This document shows positions 11,905 to 24,956 of a stretch of DNA of 64,000 bases, piece by piece; position 1 is the first letter of the stretch, and each line of letters starts with the position of its first letter. Origin of the DNA: Saxidomus purpurata (lineage: Eukaryota; Mollusca; Bivalvia; Venerida; Veneridae); contig JAFMSR010000017.1 in the NCBI GenBank assembly GCA_022818135.1, positions 5,439,403 to 5,503,402 of the forward strand, in the 5' to 3' direction. Position numbers and translations under genes: made by a program. The notes under the pieces were generated by a model. That model searched no databases and was not told the DNA's origin. It worked only from the letters and a program-made list of their open reading frames with translations.

Positions 11905-14900
11905 TTAAAAATGCACATTCAGTCCGCAGGAGCCTAGTGGATATAATTCACAAAATATGTTGTAAAATTTATCAAGTAACATTTCAGCTCTGACCAATTC
12001 AGCTGAAGTAATTGAATCACCCAAAAGTAGGTATATACCTTCTGATAGAAGACAAAAATGCTGTAAATATCTATCTGGCAGAATACCTTTCAGGCAAGGG
12101 AAAGAATAAAACAGAAGCCATGTTTGAAGTTCTGTTGCTTTGAAGTTAGAATAATGTTTTTCGATGTCTCTTGGAAGTCTCTGTACAAAACTTGGGGGCG
12201 TTATATTTTTTAACCTTTTACTTATGACCGTAACAAACTTTCCAATGAAGTAACTTTTTCCACTCTGAGTCGGAGAAAGCCACAAGTAGAGTAAATTCTT
12301 TGTCACACCCATTAAAACTCCATGCATATAATCTGGTGTCATTCCATTCACGATATCAAACCATTGCATGGCCAGAAATCCAGATGGTCCTGCTATGCCT
12401 TTAATTCTCTTTTTGTAAGTTGCTTCAGGACCTTTAACGTACTTGATGTCATCTGAATCTCTAATATCAGGTTTTTGGTTTGGTGACTTGTATGGGTAGC
12501 AGCGACTGTGACCTTTCCCTTGTTTAACAACAAGTCCTGGTTCTTCACAGGTGATACAGCCATACTCTCCATTATGCATCGTCATGCTTGCAGTATAGGC
12601 TTTGGCTTGCAAGTCCATAGTCGCTAAACAAACACAAAGCTTGACTAATTGTTCCCCATTTTTAGTTTCAATACTAATTCCATTCTCATATAAATTTTTG
12701 AAATCTTCTGCAATGGCGAGAAAGTATTGAAAAAAGGGTGGATTAGCACTGCCTTGCCAAATTCCCGCCAAAACAGTGTTTTCTCGTGAAAATCTGGTTT
12801 TCAATGATTGTTCATTTATAGAGATATACACTGTACACAGGCCAAAGTTTGACTTTGCTTGAGCTATACAAAGGGATACCGTCCGTATTTAGAATACCAC
12901 TAATATTACAGTTGTCAGATAGAAAGTTACCAGGTTGGCACATTTTTTTTATACAATGCTCCTTGGTATATATCAGACATTACATGAAAACATTGACTCC
13001 CTTACTTTTTATTATTAATAATCTCCTCCATAATATTCTCTCTTTCTAACAGCAATTTTAACTGTAAAGCAACGTCACAAGTAATAAATGATGAATGCAC
13101 CTTCCTTTTCTCACACATCTGTTCATTAAAATCTCCTTTATACCGAAGACCGTTCCAATTTTGCGTTGCACACCTAAATACATCAGGATCGTCAGGAAAT
13201 TTTTGCAAGCAAATATGGCAGTAGTGAAACACTTTAAATCTAGACTGACAAACCTCTGAAAATATCGTGCTCAATTTTAAGTCATTTACTGTTTCTGGGT
13301 TTTGACATACAGCTTTGAGTAAGCATAACAATGACTCTGATGCAGATTTTGACAGATTGTAACGATGAATGAAAGAAGCAATTCCAAAACAGTTCAGGTC
13401 TTTTTCATTTTCATTTACAGCAACCATTTCATTTTCCTCATTGATATCAATATTCTCACTAGAATCTGTCACATCACTAGCAACTGAGCTACTGTCACTT
13501 AATGTATCGGTATCACTTTCAAATGAATTATCAATGGACTCTGAATCAGATAAGTCTGCATCAGGCACATTTTCAGGAACTAAATGTCCATAGTTATCAA
13601 ATCTAGCCTCAGTGGATCCTCTATCTGCATATGCTGACATATCACAAGTACTTTCTTGACACCCTAAATCTTTATTTCTACAAACTTCTGGAAGAGCTGA
13701 TGAAAACTCTATATCTTCATCTGATGTTACTAAACAGCTCTCTGTGTCTTTGCTTTTCAGTTCATTAAATGAACTTTGCAACACTTTATCAGGTATTTGG
13801 TATTTTAAGGCAGAGTGTTCATGTACTGCTTCAGATCCTCTTTTCCTCATAAGTGTTCTTTTAGCGATAGGGATGGAATCATCATATCTGTACAACTTCT
13901 TTGATGGTTTAACAGGACCTGAAATGAAGGTATATATAAACAGCTTCAATTGCTGAACAACATTAAAGGGTTCATACATATTGTGGCAAGAAATCCTTTG
14001 GTGTGCTGTTTCATTACACAGAACACAATTCAAAGGAATCTTGCAGGATTATCAAAACAAGATGGCCATAAAGACCTTATATCGCTCACCTGAATCAAAA
14101 GAAAACATACAAATTGCTTGATTAGACCTCCATGATTCATGTAGGGTGTATTTAAGATCTGAAATTAAATGCCACAAAAAATCTGTGAATGTTTGATAAC
14201 ATTCCCTAACAAGGTAATTGGTAAAACCAAATGGTCACTTTCAATAGATGGGCATTCACCGACTGTCACAGGGTCACTTTCAACAGACGAATTGTCCTAG
14301 TTGTTTCTGAAGAGATGCTGTTAAAAGCAATTGTTGACTGGGGACAATGCACAATGACGGAATCAAGCGGTCATAAAAGCTCACCATGAGCACTTCGTGC
14401 TCAGGTGAGCTAATTATAGTATTGGGTAACCTTGCTTTGAAGTAAAATAATACACAGTTCTATCTGACAATAAACTATCAACAAAAAATCATGTTCTTAA
14501 AGCTTTGTAAATTAATTAAATGAAAATTATTTCAATATTTCATCAATGATTTTGTGGAAAAAACAATAATTTTGACAATAAACAATAGTATCCCTAGTTT
14601 GCATAATAGAGAATATAACATCCAGTTAATAGTGAAAACGACGATCTTAAATGATCGGTTGGCTTGTAATTATTTGAATATTTGAAGTATTGGTTTCAAA
14701 TAGTACTCTTATACATACATGAAAATGAAAAATATTTTAATCAGTGTTTAATTTGAAATTGATGTATGTGAAACTGGGGCTTTAAGTAAACTTAAAAGTG
14801 TAAACTGGACCTTCAAGGTATATCTGCAATAAAAGAAGGGACAATATGTGTCTCATACTTACTAAAATTATGTACTGAGTGAAGATGAAGAAGGACTCTT

Positions 14901-15017
14901 TGTTTCGATGACAAAGCATTTTCACAAATCAAGCAATGAAACTTCCCATCCTTTTTCTGGAACAAGTCAATTTTATGTGCTTCTTCAGTTTCATTCTGTG
15001 CCATAATTACAGGAACC
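11905..15017 (-). pseudogene. CACTA/EnSpm-type (Tnp2-like) transposase gene, broken
   Basis: The product would cut and move a CACTA-class transposon. Exon 1 (15,017-14,863, likely ATG at 15,004) follows a GTTTTTGCAG acceptor, encodes a C2H2 finger (CLICENALSSKQRVLLHLHSVH spacing C-x2-C-x12-H-x4-H), and ends at a GTAAGT donor. Exon 2 starts at 13,918 after TTCATTTCAG and joins in frame. It encodes a Lys/Ser/Asp-rich region, then a CxxC segment near 13,215 (CHICLQKF). The transposase core follows: NTDGIPLYSSSKVKLWPVY, CITCEEPG, DYMHGVLMGVTKNL and GSCGLNVHF, hallmark phrases of animal Tnp2-like proteins. Breaks: an in-frame TAA at about 13,002, a one-base frameshift in an A8 run near 12,935, and loss of frame after 11,905. 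The intron holds a family-A repeat. Confidence 0.75.
14056..14417 (+). repeat. family-A type hairpin-ended repeat inside the transposase intron
   Basis: Starts AACAAGATGGCCATAAAGAC then TATCGCTCACCTG, and ends in a hairpin formed by AGCTCACCATGAGCACTTCG and TGCTCAGGTGAGCT. It has no tandem core. It lies between the donor at 14,862 and the acceptor at 13,919, so it inserted into the intron of the CACTA-type gene. Confidence 0.6.
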
Positions 15018-15100
15018 TGCAAAAACAACAGTTCCAAATTAGCATTTCAATTCTCATTAATGATTATTTATATTACAATATTGGTCCCGTTTCGATTCAA

Positions 15101-15336
15101 TAGGGTTGCCACAAACCGGAGAAAGTAAAATTCCCCGACTTTTCTCTGACCAAATTCAATCTTTCTGTGTTTTTTTATAAATTGATTCCTCAGCCCTCAA
15201 CCATGTCAACCTCTGGTTACAAAATTTCCTGCTCTTTTCAAAAATTTCCGAACCAATCTTGAAATTCCCTGACTTATCCCTGACTTTGATTTTTTTTCCA
15301 TTTTTCCCTGACTTTTCCCCGACTGTGGCAGCCCTG
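15101..15336. mobile_element. 236-bp MITE, hAT-like ends
   Basis: The left end reads TAGGGTTGCCACA and the right end is the complement of CAGGGCTGCCACA, the CAGGG-type terminus seen in many hAT MITEs. Both arms then share CCCCGACTTTTC-like sequence. No 8-bp target duplication could be read, so the family call is tentative. The 66-residue minus-strand ORF is only its internal Lys/Phe-rich sequence. Confidence 0.5.
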
Positions 15337-15369
15337 CAATTGCAAAAAGCCTCCAATGAAAAATGCAGC

Positions 15370-16270
15370 TGACCTAGCAGTTCTAATACATGGCTCCGGA
15401 CGGAAAAGTGTGATGGACAGAGAGAAGTCCTAGCATATGGGTACTTCTGTGGCTATTCCTTTGTTTTCCCTATTGTTCTTTTAGCCACTTAAGAGAAATA
15501 ATAGCCACCTAAGAGCTTACGGAATGAATGAAAATGTACAAATACCTATTGTCAGTATAGCCAGCTGATCAGTATGTTAAGCATAGACGGACAGATGGGC
15601 ATCGCCAAAACAATATCCCTATGCCTTCGGCAGGGATATCAAGAGTGCCAAACTGTCACAAAATACGCTCGTCAAGGAGGAATAAATCAGTTTCTGGCAG
15701 TTCATTTGTTTTGTGAAACCTGCTAGAACTATAGAGCAGACAAGGATCATTCATCTGTTTGAACTATAGAGCTGAGAAGGCTCATTTTATAATTTTTCAA
15801 TAATTTAAGGGCAATAATCAAAGAGTGCCTAGGGCGATTTGGCTGGTTATCAAACTTGGCCTAGATATTATGCCAACAAACATTTTCAGCAAGTTTGGTG
15901 AAGATTGGATGAAAACTGTTCGACTAAGGGCCCAGCGGACAAAGTGAATTTGAACAATTTTGCATAAATAAAGGGCCATAATCCAAAAGTGCCTGTGTCG
16001 ATTTGGCTGGTTATGGAACTTGGCTGAGATATTATGCCAACAAACATTTTGACCAAGTTTGGTGAAGATCAGATGAAGACTGTTTGACTTAAGAGGGCGG
16101 GCAAGAAGAATTTGGTCAATTTTGCATAAATCAAGGGCCATAATCCAAAAGTGCCTGGGTCGATTTGGCTGGTTATCAAACTTGGCCTAGATATTAAACC
16201 GACAAACATTTTCACCAAGTTTGGTGAAGATCAGATGAAAACTGTTTGACTAAGAGAGCAGACAAAGCAT
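15370..16270 (-). repeat. bivalve repeats: TATCCC hairpin fragment and ~150-bp tandem units
   Basis: 15,580-15,645 has a GACGGACAGATGG microsatellite followed by AATATCCCTATGCCTTCGGC and its complement, a pearl-like 3' end. 15,800-16,265 has three copies of a unit of about 150 bp with GATTTGGCTGGTTATCAAAC and CAAGTTTGGTGAAGAT. Non-coding. Confidence 0.55.
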
Positions 16271-18340
<2,070 letters not shown>

Positions 18341-21300
18341 ATGTCGGCAGTGCCAGTGAAGGTGTTAGTATACTGGGTTGAAGAGCGACAATGGTCAACA
18401 GTTAGTGAAACGGCGGTAAAGGGAGAGACTCTGCCTGGAACACGCACTTTTACAAAGTTCCAGGGAAAATGGTTCCCGTCGCCAGTCATCGCAAGTAAGT
18501 TTTAATGACTGATTTATCCGAAATTGAAGTCCATGAGTTGCATGGGAGTTGAACCCACCGAATTAAATTAATGGTTTTGGTTTTAGTCTTGGGGTGTTAT
18601 TAATATACCTCTGCGGAGGTTGCGCCTATACCAGTGTGTGCATAACGTTAACTTCATATCTATTCAGTTAAAAATCCATTGAAACGAAATGCAAGTGCCG
18701 TGAGCAATAGACAGGCTTTGTGTTTGTGTACTTGGTGTAACTGACCAAACTCGTCCAAAGCTGTTGCTGTTAATAATTGACCTATTTCGGCCTCGGCAAT
18801 CACTCCACCAAGTAAGGTATCCCTGTTTCTCGTATTCTCAGGGTTTCTCATATTCTCGTTTTTTACATTAAAGGTGTCAAATTGGCAACTCTTTGTTATC
18901 ATTTACAGAGATATAATACAAAACAGGTACAAAAAAAGTTTCAAGTGATTTGACTGAAAATTAATGAAAATATTGCGATGGGGATAGAAAAAGTAAAAGT
19001 GCCCATATGGTTTTATTCTGCTGTCTATCATTATCATTTTTATGTTATTTGTAACATATTATGCTAAGCTATGCACCTTGGCATTTATTAAGTTTTTGGA
19101 TTCTTCAGAGTGGCAATGCCCGAGATTCAAACATAAATCCCTGAGAATACGAGAAACTTTCTTCGCATTTCTGAGTGTGAGGGTGACCTCAGATACTGTA
19201 GCAAAATTTACATAAGGAGAAAAGTAATGCAATTCATGATGACACCAACTGAAAGATGAGTATTTTTTCTATCAAATAACATGTAAATAATGTTGCTAAA
19301 ATGTGTACTGTTTTATAGGTAACAAATTTACACGCTTAGCCCCCTGAGAATACGAGAAAACAGGATAATGCCTATTTATAGTATACCGCCTTGTTGATTA
19401 TTTCAGAGGGTCGACAAGCAGCACTGAAACAGTCAGAGAAAGGTTTCAAAAGATTTCTGAACACATGCTTGATGGAGGAAGCCCCGGAAGACATAGAGAA
19501 ATGCATACTTGAATATTTGAATGGTGAGAAATTTTTTAGACTAGTTAATGAGCATGTCAGTTGAATAAAACAAGAAATGTTTGTAAAACATAGAATAGAA
19601 TATTCATATAAAACATATATGCCCCCCTCTGCTGCTCATAACCAACCTGCCTAAAAAGTTCGAGGAACCTAGGCCCAAACATACCGTTTTACTGTTCAAG
19701 GTCACAGTGACTTTGACCTAGTGACCTAAAAAAATAGTTAAATTTAAAATAGTCTAGTTTCAAACTTTGTGTTTACATAATATATACATTCAACAGTCCA
19801 TTTTGAATATCAGCATGACCTATATTGCAATAAATGTTTTTGTCCACATTCACAGCCATAGCATACTTGAGGCAAAAGCCATGGACTGTAAAACCGTTAT
19901 AACTCACATGTGTCCACACTTGTGAAATAACGAAGTATTACATTTTAATATAAAATCAAAATTAGTTCAGCAGTCCTGGAACTTTGTTTTGCTTGGCAAC
20001 TGAGTCTAATATATTTTCAGAAAATGCTGAGAATCCACCCCCCACAAAGCAAATAACCCGAGAAAAGCAAAATCCTCCCCTTAAAAAAACTAATGAGAAG
20101 GAAAAGATAAAAGGTGAGTGTATAGTCAATTAAAACGAAATAAAATGGTGCATTTTTCAACTGTACTCTGTCTCAGTACAGTGTATATAACTTTAGCAAG
20201 GTTTAGGTGATACATAATTTACATTGTGGAGTAAAGTTATTGCAACTGATATTATCCAGGCTTATAATTATCCAGGCTCAGTAATTGCTTTATGATGTCT
20301 GTAACGATAGCAGATCTATCAGGTTTGAACCCAACACTTCCAGAAAATGACTTAGGTTTTCAGTCAACATAAGATTTATCATAAAGTACAGAAAAAGACA
20401 GTAAGTATTAGAATAAGATTTTCATTCAGATTTACCAAATAGCCGCAGTTTACTCTTAGACTAGTGACCCATATCATTTTCACTTCAGACAAAGATCTGC
20501 AACAGACAGCATCAAGTTGCACTGCAGTAGAAATCCTTAAAAAAATTAGGTAATTTTAATAAAATTTTTGAATGTCCTTGTTTGAATTAATACTTCTAAA
20601 TATTTGCTACATACTTGTCTCAGTTTGAGTGAAGCTGGTGATATGAATATAACAACTTACCTGTTTAGACTAATAATATACAGATTATTTTGTGATCACT
20701 CTGAGTAAATCAAACAAAGGCGGAGCAGAATTCTCTTGATGGACTATTTTTCACCCTACTGTATAGTCACTGAAATGAACACTGGGTGGGGGGGACAAAT
20801 TGTTTTTGCCCTGTCCGTCCGTGTCATGTAATTAACTTGAGAACCAATTTACCTATGACCTTTAAACTTCATACTCTTATTGCTCTTGATCAGTAGATGA
20901 CCCCTGTGGATATCAGGCTCACTGGGTCAAGGTCACAGGAACCTGAAACATTATTTCATCTGAATAACTTGAGAACCGTTTCAGCTAGGACTTTCAAACT
21001 TCATAGGCCTATTGGTCCTGATGTGTAGATGACCCCTATCGATATCAGGGACACAAGGTCAGAGGTAAAGGTCAAAGGGACCTGAAACATTAAAAACGGT
21101 TTAATATATAATATGTTTCTATATTTTATTGGTGAATAAAATAGGGGCGGTCGTTTAGATGGGTTTATTAAATCACTTGTGCTACGCCCTGCGCATCCAA
21201 ACTCCCACCCCTATTTTATTCACCTTATAAAATATAGGAACGTACTTATTTTTTCATAATTATAAATTTATAAATTGCGACTTGCAATAGTGCATATCTT

Positions 21301-24300
21301 GACTGACGCATGCAAGGATTAATTAAGCAATGTTATTTAAATTTATGCTTATAATTTTCAAAGAGTTATAATTCATGCAAGAAGAGTAGGACCACATTTC
21401 TGGGTAAAAAGTCACTCTGCTGTTCACTAGTGAGAGCACTTCTCTTATTTAAAAAATTGCAGAGCAAATAAAAGGAGACATTATGACAGCTCAACAGATT
21501 CAGACTCGGATAGAGACTTTGGCTCTGCAATGGAAGTTGGAAACAGAGACTTGGGGACCCCTAAGAAAAAAGAATGTTTTGAGTAAGTAACTAACAGTAT
21601 TTAGATTTATAAATAACTGCTGCAGTAGGAAAGTTTATCACCCTAGTATGAGCAAAATTATCGCCCTTGACTTGGCCAAAAAATGGGCATTTTCAGCGAG
21701 TGTCATGCATTGCTCAAAAACTAGATGACCTAGTCATGTTAATTTGTGCTACTGGGGTTTTGTTTATGATTTCACCTAGTAAAAGCAGAGTTATGGCCCT
21801 TCACTTAGTCATGAAGATGACTCAAGGACTATTTAAGGGATAAAATCCATATTTCACACAACCATAACTCTTCGTTACACAATTTTTTTTAATAATCTTT
21901 TATATGGAGGATATTACTTTAAAAAAGTGGTTGTTGAATATTTAAATTATTAAACAAGTTGTCTAAAGTGATATAATGCAAGGCTCTGCTCAGCATTATA
22001 TCAATTTAGGCAACGAATTTAATGTTTTCAATATTCATTGACCAAGAATGAAATATTATTTTTATAATATGTTGGATTATTCTTTCAAAACATTTAAATT
22101 TCTTCTTTCTTTGCCTGTTATAGACAACATCAATTCTGCCAGAAAAAGAAAAAAACGTAGTACAATTATGTAGCCCAAGAAATGGAGAAGATATGAACAA
22201 TGAGTAATTTTGACAGCAGAATAAGTTAACTGAAGCAAAAAAATAACCATTGCAGCTCTGTCACTTGAGTGTAAAGTCTAATCGTTGGGTTTACTTAATT
22301 GTTTGTATAGGAGTGAGCTTGGTCAGACCATGTTTCAGCCGGCTCTTGCCATTTTAAGATACATATTGAAGATGTAAAAAATAAAATAACTTCATTATGT
22401 TTTTAGAAATTTCGTAGATGAAAGAATGCCACAGAAGGAAAACGAAGCAACAAAGAGAAGCCCCCAGAAAACACATAGATCAGTTGTTGAACAAACACCG
22501 CAGACAGATAAACGAACACCCAAGAAAAGCCTCCAGAAAACACATAGATCAGTTGTTGAACAGAACCAGAATGACGAGTAAGTTTGAAACATCCAACATG
22601 TCTCTTGTTTAATCCTAAAACCCTAGTCCAAGTAAGTTACATCTGAAGATTTGAAAAAAAGCATTTCATCGTTAAATAGCTCTTAAAATGGGACTTTTTA
22701 TAAACACCACAAAAAAGCTTAGTACAATTATGTAGCCCAAGAAATGGAGAAGATAAGAACAATGAGTAATTTTGACAGCACAATAAGTTAACTGAGCAAA
22801 AATAATAACCATTGCAGCTCTGTCACTTGAGTGTTAGGTTTAATCATTGGGTTTACTTAATTGTTTATATAGGAGTGAGCTTGGTTTGACCATGTGTCAG
22901 TCAGCTCTTGCCATTTTAAGATACATATTGAAGATGTAAAAAATAAAATAACTTCATTATGTTTTTAGAAATTTCTTAGATGAAAGAATGCCACAGAAGG
23001 AAAACGAAGCAACAAAGAGAAGTCCCAAGAAAACACATAGATCAATTGTTGAACAAACACCGCAGACAGATAAACGAACACCCAAGAAAAGCCCCCAGAA
23101 AACACATAAATCAGTTGTTGAACAAACATCGCAGACAAGTAAACGAACACCCAAGAAAAGCCCCCAGAAAACACATAGATCAGTTGTTGAACAGAACCAG
23201 AATGACGAGTAAGTTTGAAACATCCAACATGTCTCGTTTTAACCTAAAACCCTAGTCCAAGTAAGTTACATCTGAAGATTTGAAAAAAAGCATTTCATCG
23301 TTAAATAGCTCTTTAAATGGGACTTTTTATAAACACCACAAAAAAGCTTAGTACAATTATGTAGCCCAAAAAATGAAGAAGGTAAGAACAATGAGTAATT
23401 TTGACAGCAGAACTTGAGTGTAAAGTTGTATCGTTGGAATTGCCTTATGATACCCCCAATTAGATAGGAGTGAGCTTGGTAGGTCAGTCTGTTGGCTTTT
23501 AGGATGTCCAGGTGATAACTCATGAAAGGTTGATGGATTTGAATAATATTTGGTATAGATCTACAAGTATAACATTATAACATACAGGTCAAGTTCAACT
23601 TTGGTATTTGACCTTGAATGTCACCTGACCTTGACCTTTAGCAATGATTTAAGAAAACAAGAGGACCAAGTGGCCCCGGGTCGCTCACCTGAGATGCCAT
23701 TGAGGTACTATTATGGTTCTATAAGAACAAGTTTAACAATTCAAAATGACATTTATGTACAAGAACATTTGGTCAAATGAAATTTGAAGAACCTAATTTG
23801 AATGTGTCCTTAGTTATGGCGATCATGGCCCTCTTGGTCTTTTTAGGCTGTCTTAAGTAAGCATTGACAGTTTGAATCTTTCAAACATTAGATTCCTGCA
23901 GGAGGCTGGTTTTGATCCCATACGTTGCGTTGTCAAGCATGAGATTAGCCGAGATCATCTTTCTGTAAAGCAGATTGTTAGTTATTTGCATACTTAAGCA
24001 TCCGGTACTGGTAAACCGCTTAGATGGCCTAAGCTTGCCCAGGAAACGTGTGTTAACTGACCGCCGCGATATGTCTGAAATATTGTTAAAAGCGGCGTAA
24101 AACCAGATACAAACATATTTAGAAAATATTGCTTTGCGTAGTATTTCAAAAAATACATATATATTTTAGATATGTAACAATGTCGCAGCTTGAAAGCATT
24201 CTGGATGGGTACGTCAGAAAATCTGAATTCAGAAGGTTTAAGAAAAAGGTAGAAACTGTTACTGCAAACGAGGAAGAGACAACAAATCTTGAAACCCTTA

Positions 24301-24401
24301 TAAAAAACAAAAGCAACGTGTATGATGCAGTGGAGATGGGACTTACTTCTTTATTCACAGATGAGGAAAGTTTTTATGCAGAAATCAGTTGTGTGCTTTA
24401 A
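18341..24401 (+). CDS. eight-exon gene, 395 aa, uncharacterised (possible truncated BEN-family protein)
   Basis: Exons: 18,341-18,494; 19,407-19,523; 20,021-20,113; 20,489-20,549; 21,463-21,582; 22,407-22,577; 22,969-23,208; 24,170-24,401. Every junction is GT-AG and the total is 1,188 bp, in frame from ATG (A at -3) to TAA. Residues 1-60 (VKVLVYWVEERQWS, then GKWFPSPVIAS) resemble the small N-terminal domain that precedes BEN domains in many invertebrate proteins. The middle is Lys/Asp/Ser-rich. Exons 6 and 7 encode a basic 23-residue repeat (TPKKSPQKTHRSVVEQ), two and three units. The last exon has a basic helix (RKSEFRRFKKKVE) and ends with AVEMGLTSLFTDEE, which looks like the first helix of a BEN domain cut short. 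A nuclear, chromatin-linked role is inference. The family call is weak; the exon chain is firm. An AATAAA lies at 24,802. Confidence 0.7.
18821..19365. mobile_element. 545-bp inverted-repeat element in intron 1
   Basis: The left end reads TCCCTGTTTCTCGTATTCTC and the right end is the complement of TCCTGTTTTCTCGTATTCTC. TA flanks both ends (18,819-18,820 and 19,366-19,367). A third copy of the terminal motif (CCCTGAGAATACGAGAAA) lies inside at about 19,138. It looks like a short non-autonomous DNA transposon with a TA target duplication. Confidence 0.5.
20790..21090 (-). repeat. two-unit bivalve tandem repeat in intron 4
   Basis: Two copies of a unit of about 130-140 bp with ACTTGAGAACC, TTCAAACTTCATA and GTAGATGACCCCTAT-like phrases, preceded by a TGTCCGTCCGTGT stretch. 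Non-coding and lies wholly within the intron. Confidence 0.55.
21115..21241. mobile_element. 127-bp foldback element in intron 4
   Basis: Left arm TTCTATATTTTATTGGTGAA then TAAAATAGGGG; right arm is its near-exact complement. The spacer is about 55 bp. The size and long arms suggest a small MITE or foldback element that could form a hairpin in the intron. Confidence 0.5.
22158..23440 (+). repeat. tandem duplication covering exon 6 and its flanking intron
   Basis: The block beginning TAGTACAATTATGTAGCCCA occurs at 22,158, 22,720 and, as a worn partial third copy without the exon, 23,349. The first period is 562 bp; the second is 629 bp, the excess being essentially one 69-bp (23-codon) unit gained inside the exon. 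Both complete copies keep an intact acceptor, reading frame and donor, so both can be spliced. Confidence 0.85.
23657..23860 (+). repeat. fragment of family-A type bivalve repeat in intron 7
   Basis: AACAAGAGGACCAAGTGGCC then TCGCTCACCTGAG is the usual 5' head of these repeats. The 3' hairpin is not seen, so the copy is truncated. Confidence 0.45.
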
Positions 24402-24956
24402 GATATGCATATAATATTAAAAAGCTGCTTTCAAAATTATGATTATCATCATAACAGAATGGACTCAACTTTTAACTTTTATGTGACAATTTGCCAATTT
24501 AGGAGCATTGTTAGTAGAAAATAAGGAAAATAATTCTGTGAAAATATGAACTTAAGTTGTGAAGCTTGGCAAATGGAATAATGTTCAACTCTTCACACTT
24601 ATTTTAAGTTTCAAAGTCATATCTTCGAAGCATACAGAAAATATTAAAAAAATTATATCAAAGAAAATCACACAAAATGGTCTGTATTTTCATAACGAGA
24701 ATTCACATCAGGCTTCAAGTCTGAAAAAATAGCAATTGTAAGCCAAGTTTTTTTAGAGAATAGGAAGCCTTGCTTATAAATCTAAACACAAAATGTTAAA
24801 AAATAAAAGTCTTATTTGAAGACATCCACTCTCAGAACAGTGTGTCTAGAGGCAAAATTATTTACAAGTTTAATGAATTAGTCAACTATGAAATAGTCAA
24901 CAATGCAATAACTTTGAATTGTACAAATTTGTAATAATTAGTAGAATATACGCAAA
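24402..24956. other. probable 3' UTR and spacer
   Basis: AT-rich, no exon seen. An AATAAA polyadenylation signal at 24,802-24,807 could serve the upstream eight-exon gene. The Helitron helicase stop codon, on the other strand, begins at 24,957. Confidence 0.35.

Noticed and set aside
22395..23223. Minus-strand frames rich in Phe/Cys/Val over the duplicated exons
   Set aside because: They are the antisense of exons 6 and 7 of the eight-exon gene, which have splice sites and phase on the plus strand.
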